DNA of 62,000 nt from assembly GCF_000003815.2 (NCBI RefSeq), contig NC_049997.1, positions 3,412,555-3,474,554 of the forward strand, in the 5' to 3' direction. The notes under the pieces were generated by a model. That model was given only the letters and a program-made list of their open reading frames with translations. It ran no database searches and was not told where the DNA came from. Each line of letters opens with the position of its first letter. The first letter of the stretch is position 1. Made by a program: the position numbers and the translations under genes. Source of the DNA: Branchiostoma floridae. Taxonomy: Eukaryota > Chordata > Leptocardii > Amphioxiformes > Branchiostomatidae. This document shows positions 1 to 11,800 of the stretch, piece by piece.

Positions 1-2465
1 ATGTTCCTTATATAGGGCAGTGTACCAAAGTTACTCAACCTTGTCTATTCATCACGTCAAAGGCAAGAAGTACGGTTACAGTTACTGTGGTAAGCAACTT
101 GTGGTAAGGCTGTTTCCATGCAGTTTTTGTTTTTTTCCGTCCCACTCATTGTTTGGGAGCCCATGTTGTTGATTTGCTTTCATTGTTAAACCTGTCATTT
201 TATGCTGATGAAAACACATTTTCAACAATTTTATGTCATGAACTGATGAAGTTCAGATTTTTAGGATGGATGGGGTGAAATTTTTGTCCATTCCAACGAG
301 CCAATTTCCTTGGGAGGGATAGGTCCTGGAGACAGCCCTGAGTAAGTCAGATGGAGAGTCTAATGTACATGTAATTTGAGGGATTTTTGCGTTGGTTTGA
401 TGTTTGTAGTATTCACAGTGAAAGTTCCAGGATAAATTGTACAAGCCCACTGGACTTTCTAATAGTATATAGTGGTATCGCAAACTTAAAACAACCGAAA
501 ATACTCCATTTTTTCCTTACTGCAAACAAAATCACTGTGAGCTTAAAGGCAAATTCACAATAACTGAAATGTCAGCAGGATAAATACTTTATAGATGGTG
601 AGAAAAGAACTCTATCTTCAACCTACTTCACCGTTAAGGTGTTTAAATTTCAAGGACCAGTCCTATTCAGTTACTCATCAATTATTCAAAACTATTCAAT
701 GGAACTTGTGTAGGACCCTGGGGGCTAATCCATGATAACACATTTAACCTACTTTATGGGACTATTTAACCTGAGAACTTCTTAGAACTGTTTCTAAATG
801 TAAGATTCATTGGAGCTTGAAATGTAATGCTGTTTGATCATTGTACATTGTAAATGAGGCAAGATTGGTGCTAAAAAGTAACATTGTGTATGTCCAAGCA
901 GGTGTTGCTAAGTTTCCTGTGCTTTTAAGAAAATGTTGTGTGTTGGTGGCAAGAAACTAAAAATTATACTGTAATTCACTTTGTCTTCTGACGGTACCAA
1001 ACTTTCACGATCTGAGAAAATTTAACTTCTTCTCGGAACTGAATGTTCACGGTGGCGGCAGGTGTGTGTATAAAAGTTGGCGATTTTCTTGTTGTCGGTA
1101 ATGATAAGTTCACGTTACAGTCATTACTGTGAAAACCCTGAACATAAATTTTTAAAGTACACTGAAAAATCAGGAATTACAGTAGCTGACAGCTTGGGTG
1201 AAACACGATCACACTTTTAAGGTGACCCTACGCCACACACACAGACCCTCGGGCAAACCAATCAACACAACAGTGATACAACCAGTTTTTGTCAGCAGAT
1301 GAAATGTTCAGTGCTCACAGAGGCACATTGTAACAGAAGAACCTCAACGATCCATCCCACGTTTTTGTACAGGCTGAGTCGACATTGACAGTGGTGGAAT
1401 GCTGACGTCCCTGATCACGATATCTAACAACAAATAGCCTTCCAGGTAGGTTGTTAGAAAATGTTAGGAAAGGAGGTTTGGATTATCCTCAAGTCTTGTG
1501 TTTTTGGCCTGGGGAATTTTGGAGTGCACAAACATGTAACATTACGTACTATGTAACACGTGGTATATACAATGTTGGCCACCCTGCTGCATTGTGTACA
1601 ATGTAAATGTACAATTACGAGCTTTTAGTCAGATTGAAAAATTAAAATTTCCTCCTACAATTTTCATGAAAGGTGAATAGTGGTATGAGCAAATTATGTA
1701 TGAACCTTAGCACCACCTCTGTACTGGTGATTGTGTATTAATGCTTTTAAGATTGAGGTTTACATGTAATTAAAAAGATGGTTATGCCGCAAAAATGAAG
1801 ACTCAAAGACAGCCAAAAAAGACCGCTTTTCTGTACATTTCTTCATCAAGGTGCCATGTTTGATAATGGGACAAAATTTCACCTTATTCAACCCTGAGTA
1901 AAACAGCTGTTTACTTGTTAGGTAGCCTCAGTTTGTCCTTGAGAGGGACGCTAAGTGGCCAGTATCAGTCCCGTGTTTGTGTGTGTGTGTGACGAGAGCC
2001 TAGGGCATGCTTAACGCACGTTTAGCTTAAAGTCATTTGATAAGATCCACAACACTTGTTGATATAAGAGCTGAGAGGTATACCAGAGTGTGCACCAGCA
2101 AAACATATACCTTTGCTTACAGTTATCTAGTACAAGTATAAAATGTAGTTTATATTCATGTAAATAACCAATTTGGAAAACTGTCTGTTTTAGAGATCTC
2201 TAAAAGAACCTGGCAAATATGCAGTTTATTGCAAAGGTTTGGACAGGCTTGCAAATCAATACTTATATAAGTTTGCAGGCATTAAGCGTGGCTAGCTGCA
2301 TTTTACACTGTTGACTTACAGAATTATGCTTTCACTCAAAAAAGGATGACTGTGAATTCAAAATATGTACTGTATACATGTGACATTGTTGTATATTAAA
2401 CTGCTGACAACTTCTGTGTGCAAGAAAAAGCTTCTGAATCAACATGTATTCCTTCAATTTCTGCA
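1..2465. other. No supported gene; presumed intron of PLD and 5' flank of the mucin-like gene
   Basis: I find no convincing exon here. The missing PLD exons (rest of PH, both HKD motifs) would be expected further left on the minus strand, but I could not recognise them. A TIR element of about 217 bp lies at 968-1184, with ends reading ACTGTAATTC and its complement GGAATTACAGT. A short (GT)n run lies at about 1975-1991. The 5' non-coding exon of the gene at 2495 should be in this stretch, because a good acceptor sits at 2466, but I could not place it. Confidence 0.5.
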
Positions 2466-2494
2466 GACTTAGGAACATCTAAAGATTAAGGATC

Positions 2495-4291
2495 ATGACT
2501 CAACCCGTAGTCATCTTAGCCATCATCGTGGCCCTACTGAAACCGACAGCAACGTTCCCAGTCAACTCTACAGACTCTGAGATACCTGACATGGAGGCCA
2601 CACAACCAGATGCTGGAATTTCACCAATCATGGATGATCTCTTAGAGGATATCTCTCCTTCACCAATGGATGATCTTGTAGAAGACGTTTCTCCGTCACC
2701 AATGGATGATCTTGTAGAAGATGTTTCTCCTTCACCAATGGATGATCTTGTAGAGGATATCTCTCCGTCACCAATGGACAACCTTGTAGAAGACATCTCT
2801 CCGTCACCAATGGATGACCTTGTAGAAGATGTCACATCTTTGCCAGAAGAGGAACAGACTGAGAACCCAATGGATGTGGTCTCATCACTATCACAACCAA
2901 CACCCACATCATCTTCTCAGTCAGAGCACAGCTCTTCACAGGCCCCAGAAATTACAGTCTCTCCATCTCAAGAAAAACCTTTCTCCATATCCCCCATGGA
3001 TGAGTCAGCTGAGATGTTGACCGATGGTATGGAAACAGGATCATTGTCTCCTGTATCGTCACAGGAGCCCCCCATACAGAGCCCCGCAGCAAACGCTACT
3101 GAACAAACTGAAACTGTACCATCATCAGAATCTGTATCTTCCTCATCAAAAAATCCCACACAGGCTTCGACAGTGCTATCAACCACCAAACAGAGTACAC
3201 CTTCATCATCTTCATCTTCAAATGGCAGGTCCACAGGAAAGCCAGCAACGTCTCTTACAACGCAACTCAAATCCGAGGCATCAAACAGCCCTTCTACACA
3301 GAACCCACCAGTTCCACCACCAGTACAGCTGTCACCCTTACCAGCTATAGAACAGTCCACACAAAATTCAGCAGTTACATCAACTATCAAACCAAGAACA
3401 ACGTTTACATCGCTGTCACACAAGACCACAGTGACAAAGAAAAAGTCATTATCATCTTCAATTTCAAAGGTCTACTCCACGCAGCGACCTACGACAGTTA
3501 CTATGGTTACAGAAGAGGACGAACCGTTACTGTCAGCGGTAGAAAAGCAGGAGTCGTCAACACCAAGCACTACAACACTAGTGGTAGCGACAGGGGTGGG
3601 CTGTTCTCTAGGTGCTGGTATTGTTTGTGCCATTTGCTCCGTCATCTTAAACAAAGTATCCCAAAATGGTTTACCCACAAAGAAACTCTTCAAGAAGCTC
3701 AGTCAGAAAGCAAAGGAACGCCGAGAGAAGGCTCAGGACAAGTTAGAGAAGGAAAGTGATGATGAAGATGAAATATCGTCATTGCTGGACAAAGAGAGTG
3801 ACTTGAACTCCCTACAAGATAAAATTGAGAAGCGTGAGAATAAAAGAGAGCCAGATGCGATTGTAGACATGGAACGGGGAGGGAGTGCATACGAGATGTC
3901 GCAGTTACTAAAGAAAGGATCTACTTTTGACCCTCAAATAGAAATGCTGGAGAAATTGGATCCTCCAAAAGTTGACAGAGAAGTACAAACAGAGCCCATT
4001 GCTGAGCTGGGAAAAGAAGGACCCAAAGATGGATCAGAAGTGAAACAAGGACCACTTGGCGAAGAATCAAATTTGAATTCTCTAGCACAAAACATTGAGA
4101 AGCAAAACCTGCTAGACCTGGGTGAAAATAAAGACAATATGTCAACATCTCCAAGCGAAGAGTCGAATTCGTCAGAAGAAACGTTGACAGACGAAAAGCA
4201 GCAACTTTTGAGAGATGACATAAAAGGAGAGGCTGGATCAGACGGGGGTGAGATTGCACCATTGCTAGGGAACGGGTCAACTCAACTATAA
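2495..4291 (+). CDS. Mucin-like type I membrane protein with five acidic dileucine motifs (598 aa)
   Basis: I do not recognise a named family. The protein starts with a signal peptide (residues 1-20, MTQPVVILAIIVALLKPTAT). Six tandem 12-residue repeats of the type SPSPMDDLVEDV follow (nt 2620-2832). Residues about 120-350 are rich in Ser, Thr and Pro, as expected of an O-glycosylated stalk. One membrane helix lies at residues 362-385, followed by a basic stop-transfer segment (TKKLFKKLSQKAKERR). The cytoplasmic tail of about 210 residues is charged and contains five [DE]xxxL[LI] motifs: EISSLL, EMSQLL, EKQNLL, EKQQLL and EIAPLL. It also repeats a phrase like S(D/N)LNSLxxxIEK. The coding region is one exon; an acceptor (TTTCTGCAG) ending at 2465 implies a spliced 5' UTR. 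It lies antisense inside the presumed PLD intron. Likely a surface or endosomal mucin-like sialomucin analogue; the function is unknown. Confidence 0.75.
   Translation: MTQPVVILAIIVALLKPTATFPVNSTDSEIPDMEATQPDAGISPIMDDLLEDISPSPMDDLVEDVSPSPMDDLVEDVSPSPMDDLVEDISPSPMDNLVEDISPSPMDDLVEDVTSLPEEEQTENPMDVVSSLSQPTPTSSSQSEHSSSQAPEITVSPSQEKPFSISPMDESAEMLTDGMETGSLSPVSSQEPPIQSPAANATEQTETVPSSESVSSSSKNPTQASTVLSTTKQSTPSSSSSSNGRSTGKPATSLTTQLKSEASNSPSTQNPPVPPPVQLSPLPAIEQSTQNSAVTSTIKPRTTFTSLSHKTTVTKKKSLSSSISKVYSTQRPTTVTMVTEEDEPLLSAVEKQESSTPSTTTLVVATGVGCSLGAGIVCAICSVILNKVSQNGLPTKKLFKKLSQKAKERREKAQDKLEKESDDEDEISSLLDKESDLNSLQDKIEKRENKREPDAIVDMERGGSAYEMSQLLKKGSTFDPQIEMLEKLDPPKVDREVQTEPIAELGKEGPKDGSEVKQGPLGEESNLNSLAQNIEKQNLLDLGENKDNMSTSPSEESNSSEETLTDEKQQLLRDDIKGEAGSDGGEIAPLLGNGSTQL
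2620..2832 (+). repeat. 36-bp coding tandem repeat, six copies
   Basis: Six in-frame copies of a 36-bp unit encode SPSPMDDLVEDV/I variants in the extracellular part of the mucin-like protein. The first copy is degenerate (SPIMDDLLEDI). The copies differ by few bases, so the array is young and is probably polymorphic in copy number. The reverse strand is also open here, but only as a mirror of the repeat. Confidence 0.9.
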
Positions 4292-4321
4292 TCTTATTGT
4301 GGAGGATAAAATGGCAAAATG

Positions 4322-4645
4322 ATCAAAAGGATTGCAAATGTACAGTCAGAGGTGGGGACACTGGGAACAGTGGAAATGAGATGTCAACCATTGCTGATCA
4401 AGGATGAAAAAGCTATGTTGCCAAAAAATAACATACAAAAACAGTACTGAAGTTGGATCCTATAGTTCAGGGCTGGATAATGTGAGACTAAAAAGGATTG
4501 AAAATATACAGTCACAGGCGGGAACAGGGAACAGTGGAAATGAGGTGTCAACTGATTAAGGATGAAAAAGCTATGTTGCCAAAAAATAATACAAAAACAG
4601 TACTGAAGTTGGAGTTCTAGTACAGGGCTGGATCATCATCGGCAT
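4322..4645 (+). repeat. Tandem duplication of about 168 bp in the 3' UTR
   Basis: Two head-to-tail copies share long near-identical stretches, for example GGATGAAAAAGCTATGTTGC at about 4403 and 4560, then AAAAACAGTACTGAAGTTGG. They lie directly downstream of the stop of the mucin-like gene. The likely polyadenylation signal AATAAA is at about 4814. Confidence 0.8.
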
Positions 4646-4813
4646 TTGCTCATGACTGAGCAATAAGGATTTATGTCAGATCGTTAGACCTCTGAGACAG
4701 TTACTGTTTGTGGGTGGCAGTGTCTCATGTGGCTGCTAAAGCCCAGGGCAGTACGGTATAGTCTGGAAAACTTTGTGCAGGGCAGGGTGGGTGAAGAGCA
4801 AGGGATATGAAAA

Positions 4814-4819
4814 ATAAAG
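4814..4819 (+). promoter_or_regulatory. Candidate polyadenylation signal AATAAA of the mucin-like gene
   Basis: The first AATAAA downstream of the stop at 4291 lies in GAAAAATAAAGCAG. The distance would give a 3' UTR of about 530 bases containing the tandem duplication. Confidence 0.45.
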
Positions 4820-5839
4820 CAGAGCTACATGGCACAAGTCAAATGTAGTCTCAACCAGACTAACTACACTGGATACACAGAGAATTTGTCAAGAGGGTTT
4901 GGCTACAAAAGGATTTGGCCAGCTGTGCAGTGGTAGGGGCTAATGTACAAGCAAAGATGGAAGCAATTCAGCTTTAAAAGATTTAAAAGGTTTTAGACCC
5001 AGGATAACTTTTTTACCTGGGTGGGACTTTTTAAATTTTCTACCCTCCTGATCATGAGTGTTTCACAGGTTGAAGTATCTGTGAACAGTGACTTCTGTAC
5101 TTTCACAGACTTCATTAAGAACACATGACAAAACACCTTTCACTACGTATATAACAGAGCTGTCCCTTTGTGTGAGGCATAACCTGCTATCAGCCCCTTC
5201 CGTTCAGGTGTGAACAATCTATGGGAAAGTGATGAGCCTTGGGCGATCATCACACCTTTGACTGGGCATGCCGAAATGTCTGTCACAGTGGGTTTTTGTT
5301 TTCACAGACTTGCCAAACAAAGATGAATTGTTTAAAGTTACAGAAGTCACTGAATTTCTGAAGATTCAAGATACTGTAGATTGTCTAGTTGGGAAATTGA
5401 CTCAAAGTAATATGAGAAAGTTTGCTTTTTGCTTCTTTAAGGAATTACCAAAAGGCATATACTAATTGCTTACTATATAATAGACCTGCAACCAATGGGA
5501 GGTCAGGGTTAAATAAGGGGCAGTAACCTCAAGCTAAGCTAAGACACCAAGCAGCACAAAGGTCACAAAATGGTTAAGAAATTGAACAACATTGGCTCCA
5601 AAACAATGAGAGGAACAGAAAAAAACACACACAAAAACTGAAGATAGCCCTGTTTCCACCAATCAGGATTCTCTGATTTGATTGGCCTCTGAAGCATGGT
5701 ATTATAAACTATACTATCTTAAGGCAGCCACTATTCAAAGAACAATAAAACTGTACAATATACTATACACTGCAAGACATTAACCTGTTTTTGTAGTCTT
5801 AAAATATGCAGTTAACTTAGACATTCCATTTTCCGTTAC

Positions 5840-8800
5840 CTCTTGTTGCGACTGCCCAGCATGGCGAAGGAGAAGCCACACGGGTTACAACAGCCGTGGA
5901 AGGTTTTGTGGCCTCCTGGGTACTTCTTGATCACTCCCTCCCTGGTTTAGGGGCAAAACATGTAAGATTAGCCATGCATACAGTACCATGTTATAATAGA
6001 GCTGCACTATCATTTGTACAATTATGTACATGTTGTAGACACATTACTGTACCTGCATTGACTAACAAATAAAGTTGTGGTGTTCTGAAACTGTTTTCTT
6101 TGTCTACTAGAAAATTTAACACAATGATGATATTTATAGCAAACATGCTGGTGAAATGCATTTTTGTACCTTGTTGGTGAAGGGGAAATAAGATTGTTAC
6201 AGTAGTAATACATACATGCACAATACTGTATTAGAGTACAGTAATGCCATTAGTATTTCTTAAGTAATTAAACTAATCATTCAAGCTTACAAGACAGTGT
6301 AGTGTCTTTAGTGTTTGAAACCGTTTTCTGAGTTAAAATTCTTGTTACCACATGATACTTACAATGACATTTGTACTTTAACATACTGCGAGATATCACA
6401 TACATTGTATACTTTTTAAATGTTAACTTTGCTAGTAATGTAATAATTTGCAATAACATGTAACAAGTGAATAACTTGAAGCAAGGGCTACATGTCAGAC
6501 CTATGTAAATGTAATGATAGGAAAGTTTAGTAACCTAACATCACTACCAATGATTATTACTGTAATCACCTGAAATTTGTACTAACATGTATAACCATAA
6601 TTGTGTGCACATAATGATGGTAACTGTGTAGTAATACCTACTTTCCCTTACTGCCAAGATTCTTCACAAATGACAAATGGCTGACTTCAAGAAACTTCAG
6701 CTAAAAATACAATACAGGAAATGAATACGTTAGATAATGACAATAAAGTGTAAACTGTAGTACAGTAGCTCTTGTGTCATTCTATGTGTTTCAAAGAAAA
6801 ATTCATAGTTTACTTGGTTTCTAATCATCAGATCTGAAAATAAGTTTGGTAACAATGTAAAATCTATTCATCTTTTTTTTTTGAATAAGTTAACATAGAG
6901 TTACATGTATCTTGTGACAAATAAGTGAAAGTTTTTTTGACTTTGAGGATTGAATGTCAACTTACAGTAGGCTCCAAGTTCCTGAATGTCCTAATGTTGA
7001 CCAATCTCTGAAGATAGATTTCAAGTTGTTCCTGCATGGAGAAAGATGTAAAAACATGGTACAGATAATATCAAGAAATGTTGCCATTGTTACCATGCAA
7101 TGTACAAATGTAACGCTAGTTAATCTTTATCCGCGGGGTAACCTATATCCGTTGTCTGTAGAGACAGACATTTATGAAATCAATATCAAATGGACTTCAA
7201 TATTTTTGCTACTCTAATAACTAATTTGAAAATTTAGATATTTCAATTTGAAAACACCGTCAGTCGATAGATAACACGTTTTAAGAAAACAACGGATATA
7301 GGTTACCCAACGGATAAAGGTGAACTGGCGTTACATCTTAGTTTCTTACGAAACAAAACACTACAAGGTTCTTTTGATGGATCAAGTAGCTGATCTTTAC
7401 CACTGAAACTGCAAAGACTAAGTCAAAGCTGCAAGTCACAGCTCAACAGCGCCCCCTAACAGATTCTGACTGAACTGCACCCACCATCCTCCTGTTGAGG
7501 CGAGCTCCAGTGATGAGGGCATCCGGAGTTTTGGGGAGTTTCGGGAGTTTCCTTGGCTGCCCCTTGACACTTTTTCTTTTCTCCCTTTGTCTGTAAACAA
7601 CAACATGATTTTGTAAACTTATGTATTTTTTTCAACAAAAAGTTTGTATTCTTTTTTCACCATAAGTCTCAGTTAAAAGGGAATGTAAATTTGTCAGGAC
7701 GTCAAAACTTATAGCATGATCATAACATAAAGACCTGTATTCATAATTTATCATTATACCATCATACATGGGTGTTGAATCATAATCTACTAGTTATGAA
7801 AAGTATGGTCAGGAGTTAAAACATTACTCTTCTGTCTCATGAAAAAAAATGTCAAACCCAACAAGTTACAATTTAGAGTAAGCCTTTAGACTGGAGTAGA
7901 AACATTCTATATAATTGTTATACACTATTTGTTTGAGTCCCCTTTCACTTTACCTACAAATAGCCCCTGGACAATAATTGTGCAAATGAACTTTTATTGT
8001 TGCGATACTTTATTATTGACAAATGAAACTCCTTAACTTTGCAGTACCTTGCTGTTGGTACAGGGACATGCAGTGATGCCTTGAACAGCAAGATGGCCTC
8101 GTGAAGCTGTATGAAGTGCTTATATCTGCGCTTGATGGTCCAGTTGTGCTCCCCATGTTGGAGGTTGATGGTGTAGCTGCAGAAAAGGAAGGAAGGAGGA
8201 AATCTTAGGAACAAGAATACATTGAATATATGCTGAAAGCCTTAGACTGAGTGGCTGGACATGTCTTAAATTCTAACATTGTGCTGTAAGACCTTTTAGT
8301 GACCCAGGAGCAAAGGGTACTTTTTGTCTTTACTAGCACAACATCCAGTTATCCTGTTTGGTTGTGTAATTTCTAATTGTTCTAAATAACCCACTGTGCA
8401 TAAGTCAGGGAGGTGCCAGCCATTTCCTGCACATGCACGTTTGCTGCTTGGTACTGTAAATGCATTTAAGTTCGCCGGGATTTAATTTCGTGGTAGCTGG
8501 AAAAATGACTTTTTGCTGTGGTTTCAATTTCGCGGTAACACCATAGACTGTAGTTTAATACCATAATAGAAAAATGTTCGTGGTGGTTTTAAGTTCGCGG
8601 TGAAGTAGTCGCAGTAGTACCTGTAACAGTCAAACAACCTAGAGGAACTACATGTAGCCTCAGTACTAGTATAGGCCTTGAGTTTATCATTCAAAAAGAC
8701 CTGAATACATAATAGTTTGTTCCAACACAATCACCCGCAGTAATGGCACAAAACACTCTCAGAACCAAATAGACCTCCGAGCAAGATGAAAGCCAACTCT

Positions 8801-11800
8801 AATTGCTACCTGACTGCACCACTTCCCCTCTAAGGACTATGATAAGCACTCTCAGCCAAGCAGGCAGTTTTCACGTTCTGTTAAGGTAATTTTCCATCTG
8901 CCCCATGGATTCTAATCTCGTTAGCGTGACCTGCAATTAATTTATAATAGAAACAGGTCAAGCAGGCAGTGTGTTCAGGGGACTGGAAAGGGAACTAACT
9001 ACATTGTAAAGTATTTTATAGTTCTGAATTTGAAAAAAAAAAAAAAACTTTATTATATTAAAACTGTATTATAATGCTAGTTCACCTTTATCTGTTGGGT
9101 AACCTATATCCCTTGCTTTTAAAAACATGATATTGTGGGATATCACGTTGACAGACGTTGGTTTCAAATTGCAATATTTTCAGGATATTGCAGTTTAAAA
9201 AAACACCCATCGATTTGATGTGCCTAAATACCCTGTTTTTAAAAGCAACGGATATAGGTTACTCATTGGATAAAGGTGAACTAGCGTTATATTGTAATAT
9301 ACGTTACATTGTAATATACATTGTAATCAGTAATAAAATTTTCTAATGTGCTAATACTATAATCGTTCAAATGATTGCAAGAACTAAAAGATGCAACTTT
9401 TGATTTGTACCATGCTGCAGATCTAAGTCCCAAAAACTTTTAAATTCATTTACAACTATTTTGTCCAAATTGTTAACAAGGCTTTTAAACAAATGGCATC
9501 TTCCATGATCATTCCCATACTTGATGACCCTGGTCCATGTGCTTGCTGGGGCAGATCTAGTCCAATCTCCCGCTGCCATCTGTGCTCATACATATACTAA
9601 CTGGGGGATCAATATAAGCAAGACACGTCTCTCATCATTTGCATTGGAGCTCGTCCCCCTGTTAACATCCCAAATCATACAAAAGGAGAATCACCTAAAG
9701 AAGGTAAAAACGTTATATGATCTAAGAATTTTAGACGCCGCCATCGACCATGTTAGATGACCACAACTTCCTAATGACCACGTGTCAGCAGCCTAGCCCT
9801 GCCTTGCATGGCTCGCTTTGGTCGGCTCCCAACGGTTGCCAGTGGCTAGTGTATTGGTACACTTACAGTAACATTACATAGAGATTTAGGAACATAGGGT
9901 TTTGGAACATAGGGTGGTCACCATTATGTCTGATTGCTGGGGCAGACCTACCAGTACTCCAATCTTCTGCTGCCATCTGTGCACATACATACACAAACTG
10001 GGGGATCGATAAACATCCTGGACACGTTCCTAATCATGCCTTAAATCCTGCCATGCATCACATACATTTTCTAAGACAGTTTTCTTTCCATTAGGAGTGT
10101 CTTCTGTTTTCATAATATTTGTAACTTCTTCGTTTGGCATACAATGTTACATCAACTCTCATAATTTTAGCGTGTGCCACACCACTGCCAAATATAAAAA
10201 AATATTGTTATGGCGGCCTTCTAAAGATTGTCTTGAACGAATAAATGCCTCCCTTATACTGCATAAAGATTAAGGCATAAACCTTCTATATAGGTCAGGT
10301 CATAAACTTTTTGAGGGGCAGGTGAAGATCTAAGTCAACACAAATCATAAAAAATCACCCATCAAGCTTAGCAAACCATTGCAAATCTCTATCCCTTAAT
10401 CTCCAAGCAGATCCTACGGTAGCATAATATAGTATCAAAAGCTGGCAGAGGACTGAAGCCGGCTTAGGAGTGTGTTTTGCTACATGGCAAATGTACACCT
10501 CTTGGCTGACTACATTCCTTGGCCAGTTTGGTACTATCTTATGCCATTGTAGGATCTGCTTGGAGATTACTATCCCTGACGGTCTGAAGCAATGTCCACC
10601 AAGCAGCCGGACAATTTTAGAGATTTGCCATTAACCTAACCTACTTCCAGTAACTACTTAAAGTAAGATTGATCACTGAGAGAGGTCAGTTTTGCTGGGA
10701 AAAACTACCTTCAACTGTTTAAGAACTCAGACCATACTGACAGAAATATCATTAGTGAGCTTCTAAGTAGAAAATGAGTTCTGGAGACATGTCAAAGGAG
10801 GTCAATACATCATAATTACATTTCTATGCATTTTCATTATCATGGCCACCTGTCTACAGTCTACAGGAACTAGTAATGTCCATACCCTCGAGTGGTCGAT
10901 ATCTTTAGACAGGTTTGACTGTGTATGACATCACAGGGCTCGAAATTCATTTTTCGGATTTAGAAATTGGGTGCACCAAAAGATTTTTGGGTGCACCATA
11001 AAAATTTAACTAATAACCTAGTGATAAAACTTAGTTACAAGCTATCAAATTCTTAAACAAGTACCATGACAGACATTTTTATTATCTTTCTAACACTTAG
11101 ATGTCAAGAATATGATGTATACTTGACATCTTTACATACACAAACCCAAAATATTTGGGTGCACCCTGTGCACCCACAGAAAAAGATTGGGTGCATATCT
11201 CCAATTTTGGGTCACCTGGGTGCACATGCACCCAGTATTTCGAGCCCTGCATCATTAGTCAGTGTCAGAAGCGGCTTAATTTCATACAGTCAAACCTGTC
11301 TTAAAGTCTATTGCAATGACTATTCAGGGGAATTGACAAAAAATGGCTAATTTCAGTCATCATTTCATACAGGTAGTAGACGCTGTCTGAGCGAGACCAG
11401 GGCTCGAAATACTGGGTGCATGTGCACCCAGTTGCACCCAAAATTGGAGCTGTGCACCCAATTATTTTCTGTGGGTGCACAGGGTGCACCCAAATATTTT
11501 CTTACATCTATGTATGTAAAGATATCAAAGTATACTAGACTAAGTATACATCATATTCTTGACATCTAAGTGTTAGAAAGGTAATGTAAATGTCTGTCAT
11601 GGTAGTGCTTGTTTAAGAATTTGATACCTTGTAATTAAGTTTTATTATTAGGTTATTAGTTAAATTTAAGTGGTGCACCCAAAAATTTTTTGGTGCACCC
11701 AAATTTTTAAGCTGCCAGTGCACCAGTGCACCTAATCCCAAAAATGAATTTCGAGCCCTGGAGACAAATTCAAATCCCTTTCTTCACCTATGTGCCATGT

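Noticed and set aside
2500-2907. Minus-strand ORF of 135 codons opposite the mucin-like gene
   Set aside because: It mirrors the 36-bp repeat and the Ser-rich bias of the real plus-strand frame, with no independent protein features.
9367-9579. Minus-strand ORF MAAGDWTRSAPASTW... as a gene
   Set aside because: It overlaps a local direct duplication, has no exon borders and no family match that I can defend.
11066-11350. ORF of 94 codons over a GGGCTCGAAAT element
   Set aside because: The frame is not kept in the three other copies, so it is chance within a non-coding element.
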